Assembly (NCBI RefSeq): GCF_002269255.1
Contig: NZ_CP022823.1
Coordinates: 2,542,001-2,606,000, forward strand
Reading direction: 5' to 3'
Length of the DNA stretch: 64,000 nt
Source of the DNA: Klebsiella quasivariicola
GTDB lineage: Bacteria > Pseudomonadota > Gammaproteobacteria > Enterobacterales > Enterobacteriaceae
In this document: positions 50,660-59,578 of the stretch, piece by piece
Numbering within the stretch: the first letter of the stretch is position 1
Layout: each line of letters begins with the position of its first letter
Translations under genes and position numbers: made by a program
Notes under the pieces: generated by a model
Seen by the model: only the letters and a program-made list of their open reading frames with translations
Told to the model about the DNA's origin: nothing
Database searches by the model: none

Positions 50660-52765
50660 TTATTCGAAGCGCCAGGCGAGGTTCAGGCCGATGCCGTAGT
50701 TGCGTCCCGGTGCAGGTTCGTAGTAGCGTCCGTTGGACTCGTTAACGATGACAGAGCCGACGTACTCCCGGTCGAACAGGTTGTCGACGCGACCGAACAG
50801 ATCCAGATCCATTTTGCCATAACTCCATTTATAGCCGGTCGTCAGGCCAACCACCGTCCAGGAGGGGGCTTTGGCGGTGTTTTCGTCATTGGCCATGATG
50901 TCGCTCATATAGCGAATATCGCTGCCGGCATACCAACCTTGCTCCGGCTGATAGCCGAAAGAGGCGTAGCCCATATTGCGCGCGATCCCCGGAATACGGT
51001 TGCCGTTGCAGCTGGCATCATCGCAGACGTTAGTGCGATAGGTCGCGTCCAGCCAGGTCCAGGCCGCCTTCAGACGCCAGCTCTCGCCAAACTGCTGATC
51101 CAGTCCCAGTTCCATCCCCTGACGACGGGTCTTGCCGGCGTTTTTATAACTGGTGCGCCCGCCGCTACTGCTGTCGACCACGATCTCATTATCGGTATTG
51201 GTCTGGAACAGGGCGGCGGTGAACAGCCCATTGCCGATCCGCGTCTTGCTACCGATCTCCACCGTGTCGTTGGTGGAGGGCTTCAGGCCGAAGTTAAGGC
51301 CGCTCTGGTTATCGGAGCGGTAGGAGAGTTCGTTAATGGTCGGCGTCTCGAAGCCGCGGCCGGCGGAGAGGTAGACGTTCCACGCGTCGGTCAGGGCATA
51401 TTTCAGCGAGCCTGCGGGCAGCCATTTGTGATAGCTGGCATCGCCGCTGTCATCGCCATTGCCCGGCGTGATGTAGTAGTCATTTGAATCGAACCATACT
51501 GAGCTGTAGCGAACCCCGGCATCGAGCGAGAGTTTTTCCGTTAATTGCCACTGGGTCTGCAGGTAGGGATCGACGTTCCACATCAGGTTGCGTTCGTTAC
51601 GGCGCAGCGCGCCCTGTTCGCCATACTGCGGCGCGCCGTTGACCATCACAAAGTTTTCATACCCTTTGCGCCGCTCGCTCATGTTCTCGTAGTCGAGCCC
51701 GGCGGTCAGGGTGACGGGCACCAGCAGCTCTCCGCGATGGGTCAGCCGGGTATCGATCCCCTGGTAGTGGCGGGTAAGGTCGATCACCCCGCCGGCATGG
51801 CTCGGCTTCAGCTGCGGCGCGCGGGGAATGGACTGGAACTGGGTGGTTTCACGTTCCCCGGCGTACATCATAACGCTGAGATCGTCCTGGGCGCTGAGCT
51901 GGCGCTCATAGCGCAGGCCGGCCTGGGTCTGCCGGGTGTTTTTGCGGGTATTGTATTCGTCGCCGCGCGGTGACTGGCGCGGGTTATCGCGCCATTCGTC
52001 GGCGGTTAAGCCGCCAGCGTCATTGGCTTTGATGTCCACGCTGTTCAGCAGCAGGGTCAGCTTACTGACGTCGTTGATGCGCACCCCCAGCCGGGCGTTC
52101 GCCAGATTTTTGCGCGCGCCGCTGTGATCGCGATAGCCATGGGTGGTAAAGCGATTGGTTGAAACCGTGTAATCCACATCGCCTGCATGGCTGCCGTCGC
52201 CAACGGCGCCAGTGGCTTTCAGTCCGTAGTGCCAGGTGCCGAAGCTGCCATAGTAGCTGCTGGCTTCCACGGTGGGCGGCTGGGCGCCGGTCTGGCTGGT
52301 GACGTTGATCACCCCGCCGGACGAGTTACCGTACAGGGCAGAGAAGGGGCCGCGCAGCACCTCAATGGTGTCAACGCTGCCGATATCGATATTCGAGGTC
52401 TGCCCCTGGCCATCGGGCATGGTCGCCGGAATGCCATCCACATAGATGCGCAGCCCGCGCACGCCGTAGGTTGAGCGGGAGCCAAAGCCGCGGATCGACA
52501 GCTGTAGATCCTGGGCATAGTTTTGCCGGTTCTGCACCTGCAGGCCCGGTACGGCGCCCAGCGATTCAGAGAGATTAACGCGCGGCGCGGCCTGGCGCAT
52601 TTCATCCCCATTGACCACGCTGACGGCGGCGGGGGTATCCAGCTCAGAAACCGTGGTTGGCGCGGCGGTCACCACCATGGTTTGTTCATCTGCGGCCTGG
52701 GCCGCGGCAATCAGCGGTAGCAGCAGCGCCGGCAGGGCGGCGTGACGCACGGACAGGATTTTCAT
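50660..52765 (-). CDS. pqqU: TonB-dependent PQQ receptor PqqU (YncD)
   Basis: A 701-residue outer-membrane receptor. Signal peptide MKILSVRHAALPALLLPLIAAAQA, TonB box-like EQTMVVTAAP, plug domain (residues ~40-155, with GLRIYVDGIPATMPDGQ) and a 22-strand barrel ending in the aromatic LAWRFE. The E. coli orthologue YncD is the high-affinity importer of the cofactor PQQ. Its upstream region shares a 23-base element with gcd, whose enzyme needs PQQ. A Fur box lies between it and yncE. Confidence 0.92.
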   Translation of the reverse strand: MKILSVRHAALPALLLPLIAAAQAADEQTMVVTAAPTTVSELDTPAAVSVVNGDEMRQAAPRVNLSESLGAVPGLQVQNRQNYAQDLQLSIRGFGSRSTYGVRGLRIYVDGIPATMPDGQGQTSNIDIGSVDTIEVLRGPFSALYGNSSGGVINVTSQTGAQPPTVEASSYYGSFGTWHYGLKATGAVGDGSHAGDVDYTVSTNRFTTHGYRDHSGARKNLANARLGVRINDVSKLTLLLNSVDIKANDAGGLTADEWRDNPRQSPRGDEYNTRKNTRQTQAGLRYERQLSAQDDLSVMMYAGERETTQFQSIPRAPQLKPSHAGGVIDLTRHYQGIDTRLTHRGELLVPVTLTAGLDYENMSERRKGYENFVMVNGAPQYGEQGALRRNERNLMWNVDPYLQTQWQLTEKLSLDAGVRYSSVWFDSNDYYITPGNGDDSGDASYHKWLPAGSLKYALTDAWNVYLSAGRGFETPTINELSYRSDNQSGLNFGLKPSTNDTVEIGSKTRIGNGLFTAALFQTNTDNEIVVDSSSGGRTSYKNAGKTRRQGMELGLDQQFGESWRLKAAWTWLDATYRTNVCDDASCNGNRIPGIARNMGYASFGYQPEQGWYAGSDIRYMSDIMANDENTAKAPSWTVVGLTTGYKWSYGKMDLDLFGRVDNLFDREYVGSVIVNESNGRYYEPAPGRNYGIGLNLAWRFE

Positions 52766-52773
52766 CGATAATA

Positions 52774-52797
52774 CTCAGAGACGAACCAAATGGAACA
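52774..52797 (-). promoter_or_regulatory. Element shared by pqqU and gcd
   Basis: The + strand reads CTCAGAGA then CGAACCAAATGGAACA, nine bases upstream of the pqqU start. It follows directly on a candidate promoter (minus strand -10 TACATA at 52798-52803, -35 TTTACA at 52820-52825, 16-bp spacing), exactly as at gcd. An AACATAT-GTAT-ATATGTT palindrome (52794-52811) overlaps the -10. Confidence 0.5.
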
Positions 52798-52920
52798 TAT
52801 GTATATATGTTACCTCGTTTGTAAAATATTTGAAAATTATTAACTGCCGTTGGTTAACGGATAGTGCTTCTTGCTGATGAATTTACCGAACAACAACAAT
52901 TAGCGCTCCACTTTGATATA

Positions 52921-52939
52921 AATAATGATTACTATTCGC
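52921..52939. promoter_or_regulatory. Fur box between pqqU and yncE
   Basis: AATAATGATTACTATTCGC matches the 19-bp Fur consensus GATAATGATAATCATTATC at 13 positions, with the left half nearly perfect. It is 85 bases before the yncE start. Iron- and Fur-dependent expression of yncE is known in E. coli. Confidence 0.68.
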
Positions 52940-53023
52940 ATTCAAAAATCAAGGTAAAGCCAGGACTTTACCGCCGGAAGCGATGTCGGGTCAGCACATA
53001 CTGGTTTATCAAAGGGAGTCGTC

Positions 53024-54085
53024 ATGTCACTACGTCATTTTGCCGCGCCGCGTCTGCGCCATTCACTGTTATTCACCTCTCTGCTGCTGGCGGGCAGCTT
53101 TAGCGCCCACGCCGCAGAAGAGATGCTGCGTAAGGCCGTGGGGAAAGGGGCCTATGAAATGGCCTACAGCCAGCAGGAGAATGCCCTGTGGGTTGCCACG
53201 TCGCAGAGCCGTTCGCTGGACAAGGGCGGTATTGTTTATCGTCTTGACCCTAACACCCTGGATGTGACGCAGATTATTCACAACGATCTGAAGCCGTTCG
53301 GCGCCACTATCAACCATGCCACCGGCACGCTGTGGTTTGGTAATACCGTCGACAGCACTGTCACCGCTATTGACGCCAAAACCGGGGCAGTGAAGGGGCG
53401 GCTGGTGCTTGACGAGCGTCAGCGCAGCGAAACCGTGCGCCCGCTGCAGCCGCGCGAGCTGGCCGTGAACGAGCAGACCAACACGGTCTACATTACCGGT
53501 CTGGGCAAAGAGAGCGTGATTTGGGTGGTGGATGGCGCGACCCTGAAGCTGAAAACAACCATTACCGGCACCGGCGCGATGGCCACGGGTCTGGCGATCG
53601 ATCCGCAGGCTAAGCGTCTCTATGCCACCAATGCCGACGGCGAACTGCTGACCATCGACAGCGAGAGCAATACCATTGTGTCGCGCAAGAAATTGCAGGA
53701 TGACGGTAAAGCGCATTTCTATCTTAACCTGAGCCTGGATACCGCTGGTCACCGTGCTTTTATTACCGACAGCAAGCAGCCGGAGGTACTGGTGGTCGAT
53801 ACCCGCGACGGCAAGGTGCTGGAGAAAATTGCCGCGCCGGAATCACTGGCGGTGCTGTTTAACCCGGTGCGTAATGAAGCCTACGTGACGCACCGCAAGG
53901 CCGGAGAAGTCAGCGTTATCGACGGTAAGCGCTATAAAGTGGTGAAGACCTTTAAAACGCCGACTCACCCCAACAGCCTGGCGCTCTCCGAGGACGGCAA
54001 AACGCTGTACGTCAGCGTGAAACAGGCGTCCAGCCGCGAAAAAGAAGCTACCGCACCGGACGACGTGATCCGCATCGCGCTGTAA
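53024..54085 (+). CDS. yncE: YncE, periplasmic seven-bladed propeller protein
   Basis: A 353-residue protein with signal peptide MSLRHFAAPRLRHSLLFTSLLLAGSFSAHA, same length as E. coli YncE. The mature chain is made of YVTN-like beta-propeller repeats (for example LWFGNTVDSTVTAIDAKTGAVKG, LYATNADGELLTIDSESNTIV, AFITDSKQPEVLVVDTRDGKV). The E. coli protein binds single-stranded DNA in vitro; its role is unsettled. A Fur box upstream predicts induction in low iron. Confidence 0.93.
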   Translation: MSLRHFAAPRLRHSLLFTSLLLAGSFSAHAAEEMLRKAVGKGAYEMAYSQQENALWVATSQSRSLDKGGIVYRLDPNTLDVTQIIHNDLKPFGATINHATGTLWFGNTVDSTVTAIDAKTGAVKGRLVLDERQRSETVRPLQPRELAVNEQTNTVYITGLGKESVIWVVDGATLKLKTTITGTGAMATGLAIDPQAKRLYATNADGELLTIDSESNTIVSRKKLQDDGKAHFYLNLSLDTAGHRAFITDSKQPEVLVVDTRDGKVLEKIAAPESLAVLFNPVRNEAYVTHRKAGEVSVIDGKRYKVVKTFKTPTHPNSLALSEDGKTLYVSVKQASSREKEATAPDDVIRIAL

Positions 54086-54090
54086 GGCGC

Positions 54091-54130
54091 CCGGGCGCGA
54101 CGCCGATCGGTTCATGGTCGTCGCGCCCGG
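54091..54130 (+). repeat. 12-bp perfect inverted repeat after yncE
   Basis: CCGGGCGCGACG and CGTCGCGCCCGG, separated by 16 bases, directly follow the yncE stop. No T-run follows, so it may protect the mRNA 3' end or stop transcription only weakly. Confidence 0.6.
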
Positions 54131-54256
54131 CATCCTGGCGGGCCGGGACAGGCACCTCACCCTCTGTTACAAACGCGTATTGGCCCGATAAACCTGATGG
54201 TTATACACTTACCCCTTTCCCGCCAGGCGCGGGCAGTAGTAATCAGTGGAGATAAA

Positions 54257-54478
54257 ATGAAAAAACCATTTATGGTACTTTGCGCAGGCGCCATGCTGGC
54301 GCTGCTGGCAGGCTGTACGTCCAACTACGTGATGACCACCAAAAGCGGTCAGACGATTGTCACCCACGGCAAGCCGCAGCTGGATGAAGATACAGGGATG
54401 ACCAGCTATATCGATGAGTCGGGTAATAAGCGGGAAATTAACAGCAGCGATGTCTCGCAGCTGGTTGAAGATAATTAA
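54257..54478 (+). CDS. YgdI/YgdR family lipoprotein (DUF903)
   Basis: 73 residues from ATG at 54257 (after GTGGAG). The lipobox is MLALLAGC with the modified Cys at position 20; the mature domain shows the family pattern YVMTTKSGQTIVTHGKPQLDEDTGMTSYIDESGNKREINSSDVSQL. Probably an outer-membrane lipoprotein of unknown function. An 11-bp hairpin follows. Confidence 0.9.
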   Translation: MKKPFMVLCAGAMLALLAGCTSNYVMTTKSGQTIVTHGKPQLDEDTGMTSYIDESGNKREINSSDVSQLVEDN

Positions 54479-54486
54479 GTTCTGAC

Positions 54487-54519
54487 CTCCCGGTTTGCCC
54501 GCGACGGACAAACCGGGAG
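54487..54519. terminator. Hairpin between the lipoprotein gene and ansP
   Basis: CTCCCGGTTTG and CAAACCGGGAG, perfect 11-bp arms with an 11-base loop, lie between two convergent genes. T residues are sparse, so the terminator role rests mainly on position. Confidence 0.6.
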
Positions 54520-54528
54520 TCCTGCCTG

Positions 54529-55983
54529 TTACTTCCTCAGCGTCGGCGCCGTACTGTGAATGGCATGGACGCGTTTACGCACACCAAACCAGCCAGCCAC
54601 CAGCAATACCGCCAGCAGCGGAATTGAGCCTATGGTGTAGGTGCCGTTCGGATAATCGAAGGCCATCAGCACCAGCACGCTGAACAGGAACAGCAGCGTC
54701 AGCCAGGAGGTGAACGGCGCCCCCGGCATTCTGAAGCTGACCTTTGCCGCTTTCCCTTCCTTGATCGCTTTGCGCAGACGCATCTGGCACACCACGATAA
54801 AGCCCCAGGAGGCAATGATCCCCAGCGAAGCGACGTTAAGTACGATCTCAAACACCTGCGACGGCACCAGATAGTTAAGGAACACCCCCACCACATATAC
54901 CCCCAGCGTCGCCAGGATCCCGGCGTAAGGGACGTGATGACGGCTCATCTTCGACATAAACTTCGGCGCGGAGCCCCCCATCGACATCGAGCGCAGAATA
55001 CGCCCGGTGCTGTAGAGACCCGAGTTAAGGCTGGAGAGGGCCGCGGTTAACACCACGATGTTCATCACGCTGCCGATATAAGGTACGCCCAGTTTTGAGA
55101 AGAAGGTGACGAACGGACTTTGTCCGGCCTGGTAGGCATTCCAGGGCAGGAGCAGTACCAGCAGCACCACCGAACCGACGTAGAACAGGCCGATACGCCA
55201 GATCACGCTGTTGATGGCTTTCGGCACCATCGACTCTGGATCTTTACACTCGCCGGCCGCGGTTCCCACCAGCTCAATGGAGGCGAAGGCGAAGACCACG
55301 CCCTGCACCAGCACCAGCGCCGGCAGGAGGCCGTGCGGGAAGAAACCACCGTTATCGGTGATCAGATGGAAGCCGGTGGCATTGCCATCCAGCGGCTTAC
55401 CGGAGCCGAGGAAAATGGTGCCGACCACGAGGAAGGCGACGATCGCCAGCACTTTAACCAGCGCGAACCAGAACTCCATCTCGGCGAACCACTTCACGCC
55501 GATCATGTTCATGGTGCCGACGATGGCCAGCGCGCCAAGGGCGAAGACCCACTGCGGCACGTCGCCAAACGCGCCCCAGTAGTGCATATACAGCGCCACG
55601 GCGGTGATATCGACGATCCCGGTCATGGCCCAGTTAACGAAGTACATCCAGCCGGCCACGTAAGCGGCCTTTTCACCGAGGAATTCCCTGGCATAGGAGA
55701 CGAAGCTGCCGCTCGAGGGGCGGTGGAGAACCAGTTCGCCGAGGGCGCGAAGAATAAAGAAGGAGAAGATGCCGCAGACCAGATAGACCAGGGCAAGCGC
55801 TGGCCCTGCCATTTGTAAACGTGCCCCGGCGCCGAGGAACAAACCGGTACCGATGGCGCCGCCGATGGCGATCATCTGTACCTGACGGTTGCCCATCGCT
55901 TTGTGATAACCCGCTTCATGTGAGTTGAGCCAGTGGCGTTTTGCAGCATGATGCTCCGCTGCATTTTCGTGTTTCGTATTCAT
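54529..55983 (-). CDS. ansP: L-asparagine permease AnsP
   Basis: A 484-residue amino-acid/H+ symporter of the APC superfamily with 12 helices. The hydrophilic N-terminus leads to GYHKAMGNRQVQMIAIGGAIGTGLFLGAG, the APC signature, and SGSFVSYAREFLGEKAAYVAGWMYFVNW follows near 90-117. E. coli AnsP imports asparagine; the position next to yncE is the same. The window shows no asparaginase gene beside it. Confidence 0.93.
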   Translation of the reverse strand: MNTKHENAAEHHAAKRHWLNSHEAGYHKAMGNRQVQMIAIGGAIGTGLFLGAGARLQMAGPALALVYLVCGIFSFFILRALGELVLHRPSSGSFVSYAREFLGEKAAYVAGWMYFVNWAMTGIVDITAVALYMHYWGAFGDVPQWVFALGALAIVGTMNMIGVKWFAEMEFWFALVKVLAIVAFLVVGTIFLGSGKPLDGNATGFHLITDNGGFFPHGLLPALVLVQGVVFAFASIELVGTAAGECKDPESMVPKAINSVIWRIGLFYVGSVVLLVLLLPWNAYQAGQSPFVTFFSKLGVPYIGSVMNIVVLTAALSSLNSGLYSTGRILRSMSMGGSAPKFMSKMSRHHVPYAGILATLGVYVVGVFLNYLVPSQVFEIVLNVASLGIIASWGFIVVCQMRLRKAIKEGKAAKVSFRMPGAPFTSWLTLLFLFSVLVLMAFDYPNGTYTIGSIPLLAVLLVAGWFGVRKRVHAIHSTAPTLRK

Positions 55984-56172
55984 TGATGTATCAGTTTCCT
56001 GTCAATGCCCATGTTTGCAGCCGGAGTGGAGGACGGCTGGCACATTATGCTGGCTTTCTCATCATTCTGACGTAGGAGATAAGCTCAGACATGGCGCTGA
56101 ATCCTACACGTAACGTAATAGTTACGCACCTAAAACATTTACCGATAGCATTTGACAGATTTATCAATGAGA

Positions 56173-57060
56173 TCAGCGTCGCAGAGTTTCCAGTAACAGC
56201 GTGAAAGCGCTGGTATGCTGGCGCCGGCTGGGGTAGTAGAGATGGTAGCCGGGGAAGGTGGGGGTCCACTCCGTCAGCACCCGCACCAGCCGGCCACTGG
56301 CTAAGGCCTCCGCCACGCAATCGTCCGGAACGTAGGCCAGCCCGAGGCCCGCTTCCGCCGCGTCGATGCGCTGCGGCAGGCTGTTGAGGATCAATTGTCC
56401 CTCCACTCGCACCTGAATCTCCCGGCCATCGCGGGCAAATTCCCAGGCGTAAAGTCCCCCTCGTGTCGGCAGACGCAGATTGATGCAGCGATGCCGGGCA
56501 AGATCCCAGGGCGTTTGCGGCGTACCGGCCCGCTGCAGATAGGCCGGCGAACCCACCACCGCCATCCGCATATCCGGGGCGATGCGCACGGCAATCATAT
56601 CTTTTGCCACCTGTTCGCCGAGACGCACCCCGGCGTCGAAGCGGTCACCCACGATATCCGTGAGACCATTATCAACAGTGATTTCGATGTTAATATCAGG
56701 ATATTGCAGCATAAATGGCTTTAGCGCCGGCCAGAGCACCGCGCTGGCGGCATGCTCCCCGGCGGTGATGCGCAGGTTGCCCGCCGGGCGCTCTCGGGTG
56801 TCGCGCAGGGCGGCCAGGGCCTGCTCCATCTCTTCCAGATGCGGACCGAGGCGCTGAATCAGTCGCTCGCCCGCTTCGGTCGGCACCACGCTGCGGGTGG
56901 TGCGGGTCAGCAGCCGCACATCGAGCCGCGCTTCAAGATGGCGCATAGCATGGCTGAGCGCCGATTGCGACACGCCAAGCTGGGCCGCCGCGCGGGTAAA
57001 GCTGCGCTCACGCGCTACCACCATAAAGGAGAGCAGATCGTTTACGTTCTCTTTTAGCAT
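56173..57060 (-). CDS. LysR-family transcriptional regulator
   Basis: 295 residues from ATG at 57060 (MLKENVNDLLSFMVVARERSF); the longer in-frame version would overlap the divergent gene. The helix-turn-helix is in RSFTRAAAQLGVSQSALSHAMRHLEARL (residues 18-45), followed by the LysR effector domain. It is divergent from the DapF-like gene 194 bases away, which is the likely target; the ligand is unknown. Confidence 0.87.
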   Translation of the reverse strand: MLKENVNDLLSFMVVARERSFTRAAAQLGVSQSALSHAMRHLEARLDVRLLTRTTRSVVPTEAGERLIQRLGPHLEEMEQALAALRDTRERPAGNLRITAGEHAASAVLWPALKPFMLQYPDINIEITVDNGLTDIVGDRFDAGVRLGEQVAKDMIAVRIAPDMRMAVVGSPAYLQRAGTPQTPWDLARHRCINLRLPTRGGLYAWEFARDGREIQVRVEGQLILNSLPQRIDAAEAGLGLAYVPDDCVAEALASGRLVRVLTEWTPTFPGYHLYYPSRRQHTSAFTLLLETLRR

Positions 57061-57254
57061 AATCTTTCCGGATTGATGAATACCGCTCACAGGTACGCTG
57101 AGTGTAAGCCCGACGGAGGGGAGGCGCCAGTCTGATAGCCGGACGCAGTGGAGCAGAATGATCACGACGGTTAACAACGCAGGGTTTAATTCATCAAGAC
57201 GGCGAATGTAATGTAATATGTCCAAAAAACTGCAGCGCCAGGCGAACCCACACA

Positions 57255-58121
57255 ATGACACCCTTACACTTTCATAAATATCACGGGCTGGGTAATGATT
57301 ACCTGGTATGCCATCGCGACGTTGCCGATCAGTTGAGCAACGAGCATATACAAATTCTGTGCCATCGCCACTATGGCGTGGGATCGGATGGCCTGCTGAT
57401 CGACAGCGGCGATCAGATCAATCCCACTCTGCGTATTATCAATCCGGACGGCTCCGAGGCGGAGAAAAGCGGTAACGGGCTACGGATCTATGCGCGTTAT
57501 CTTTTTGATATCGGTCGTGTCGGCCATGAGCCCTTTCTGGTACACACGGCGGGCGGTGACGTTTATTGCACTGTGCATGGCGATGTTCATCAGATTAGCG
57601 TCGACATGGGGCGGGCGAATTTCAATCCGGCGGCGCTGCCCGCCTTAGTGAATTTGCCTGAGGCGGTGAATTATCCTTTGCCGCTGGCGGATGAAACCCT
57701 GTCCGTCGTGCTGGTCTCCATGGGCAATCCCCACTGCGTTGTTCTCGTCGATAAGCTCGATCTGGCGCAGGTTCATCGTTTAGGACCGCAAATCGAACAC
57801 CATTCCTTGTTCCCCAAACGCACCAATGTCCAGTTCGTGGAAGTTATCGATCGCCATACGCTGAAGATTGGTATCTGGGAGCGGGGCGCGGGGTTCACGA
57901 TGGCCTCCGGGAGCAGCAGTTGTGCGGCTGCCAGCGCGATGCGCCGGTTAGGGAAGGTGGACGATCGGGTGGATGTCAACATGCCTGGTGGTCAGCTGCA
58001 CATCGCCTTCGATGCGGATTTTCAGGTCCGTATGCGTGGCCCGGTGCATAAAATCGCCAGCCTGACGCTGGATAAAGACTGCTTTGTTGGCGGCAGCGCC
58101 ATCTTCACTGGCGCTGCATAA
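57255..58121 (+). CDS. DapF-family protein lacking both catalytic cysteines
   Basis: A 288-residue protein with the two-lobed diaminopimelate epimerase fold: HKYHGLGNDYLV (residues 7-18), NPDGSEAEKSGNGLRIYARY (63-82), VSMGNPHCVV (154-163) and ERGAGFTMASGSSSCAAAS (209-227). In true DapF the two racemising cysteines lie in CGNGAR and ACGSG; here both are Ser (Ser72, Ser218), and the Glu of GAGET is Phe. It therefore probably is not the cell's lysine-pathway epimerase, and may be another isomerase, a dehydratase or a binding protein. Divergent from a LysR gene. Confidence 0.85.
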   Translation: MTPLHFHKYHGLGNDYLVCHRDVADQLSNEHIQILCHRHYGVGSDGLLIDSGDQINPTLRIINPDGSEAEKSGNGLRIYARYLFDIGRVGHEPFLVHTAGGDVYCTVHGDVHQISVDMGRANFNPAALPALVNLPEAVNYPLPLADETLSVVLVSMGNPHCVVLVDKLDLAQVHRLGPQIEHHSLFPKRTNVQFVEVIDRHTLKIGIWERGAGFTMASGSSSCAAASAMRRLGKVDDRVDVNMPGGQLHIAFDADFQVRMRGPVHKIASLTLDKDCFVGGSAIFTGAA

Positions 58122-58144
58122 CCGATGGCGCGGTCAGCCTGAAA

Positions 58145-58840
58145 TTAATTCTCCTGAGGATCTGCCGACGGCCCGTTTGCCGAACAAACGATGGTGGCAT
58201 GGTCCCACCAGGCATTGTGCTTAACGTTGGTGGCAAGGACGGTAAATTGCGCCTGCTGTATCTCATTCAGTAAAGCCGGGAGGGGTTTAAGCGTACGCCA
58301 GGGCTGCCCCTCTTTCAGGAGATGATGCCTGGCAGGATCGTAAGTGGCGAGGTCTTCAGCATAACGAGGAAGCCCGCACATCGAGCCGATCACCAGCCGG
58401 CCTGCGGATTTCAGCAATCTTCTCGCCTCGGCGAAAAAACGGCGACGCTCATCTTCCAGCAGACAATGTAGACAGCTGCCATCAATGATTAAGGCATACT
58501 GGGCATCCTCACATTGGGAAAGATGACAGACGTTGCCGACGAAAAATGTGGCGTCCAGACCCGCTTGCTGAAAACGGTCTTCTGCCCAGCGGATCGCCGT
58601 TTCGGACACATCAACACCCGATACGGCATAGCCTCTTTCCGCCAGATACTGGGCTGCCATGGCACCATTGCCACATCCCAGTTCAAGTACCGGCGCGCCG
58701 GGAGCGGGTAAATAGCCATGGGCATCCAGCCAATGAAATGTTTTTTCCTGTTGTATCTTTGCCCGGGCAAAACCATCACCCGCCCAGGCGCTGGCTCCGT
58801 TGGCTAACAGTTGTCTGTAGCGTGCTTCATAGGGGTTCAT
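58145..58840 (-). CDS. Class I SAM-dependent methyltransferase
   Basis: About 231 residues from ATG at 58840, chosen because AAAGGTG lies eight bases upstream; an ATG at 58861 would add seven residues. Motif I is VLELGCGNGAMAAQYLAERG (near 50-69), with VSGVDVSETAIRWAEDRF and ALIIDGSCLHCLLE as motifs II-III. The substrate is not predictable. Convergent with the DapF-like gene and divergent from the P-loop gene to its right. Confidence 0.85.
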   Translation of the reverse strand: MNPYEARYRQLLANGASAWAGDGFARAKIQQEKTFHWLDAHGYLPAPGAPVLELGCGNGAMAAQYLAERGYAVSGVDVSETAIRWAEDRFQQAGLDATFFVGNVCHLSQCEDAQYALIIDGSCLHCLLEDERRRFFAEARRLLKSAGRLVIGSMCGLPRYAEDLATYDPARHHLLKEGQPWRTLKPLPALLNEIQQAQFTVLATNVKHNAWWDHATIVCSANGPSADPQEN

Positions 58841-58935
58841 CCTGAAAACACCTTTTATCATTGATAAGCATCACTACTGTATACGCCATTTAACATTGAT
58901 ATAAGTATTCGTTTGGCTACCAGGGAGAAACAGAG

Positions 58936-59487
58936 ATGAACATCAACGTGGTCGGCACCAGCGGCTCAGGCAAATCCACCCTGGCCCGGCGCCTGGCGCA
59001 CCGGCTGGGGCTGCCGTGGATCGAGCTCGATCGCCTGTACTGGCGGCCGAACTGGCAGGGCGCACCGGATGAGGCGTTTTTCGCCGCTATTGCCGCCGCG
59101 ACGGCCACGCCGGGCTGGGTGCTGGATGGCAATTATAATCGCAGCCGCAGCGTTAAATGGCGCGAGGTGGATCTGGTGATCTGGGTAGATTATGGCTTCT
59201 GGCGCACGTTGCGCCAGGCGGTATGGCGGGCGGCGAGCCGGGCGTGGCGGCATCAGGAGCTGTGGCCGGGCACGGGCAACCGCGAGAGCTTTCGTCGTTC
59301 GTTCTGCAGTCGGGAATCCATTATCCTGTGGACGCTGAAGACCTGGCGGCAGCATCGCCGACGCTATCTGGCCGATATGCAGGATCCGCAATATCGCCAT
59401 ATTCGCTTCGTCCGGGTGCGTAATCCGCGGCAGGCTGAGGCGCTGCTGTGTGAGCTGGAAGCGCAGCGGTCAGCCGGGCATATCTAA
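58936..59487 (+). CDS. P-loop NTPase, adenylate-kinase-like (FlaR/topology-modulation type)
   Basis: A 183-residue protein with Walker A GTSGSGKSTLARRLAHRLG (residues 7-25), the IELDRLYWRPNWQ block and VLDGNYNRSRSVKWREVDLVIWVDY, all typical of the small kinase-like ATPases annotated as DNA topology modulation protein FlaR. Arg-rich C-terminal half. The biochemical role is not established. AGGGAG precedes the start. Confidence 0.85.
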   Translation: MNINVVGTSGSGKSTLARRLAHRLGLPWIELDRLYWRPNWQGAPDEAFFAAIAAATATPGWVLDGNYNRSRSVKWREVDLVIWVDYGFWRTLRQAVWRAASRAWRHQELWPGTGNRESFRRSFCSRESIILWTLKTWRQHRRRYLADMQDPQYRHIRFVRVRNPRQAEALLCELEAQRSAGHI

Positions 59488-59578
59488 TTTTCAGCAGTAC
59501 ACATGTGAATTAATTGTTTCTCAATAGTTAGCAGAGATTTTAATAATGCAGGCACGTACTTTCATATGAGCCTGCGAA

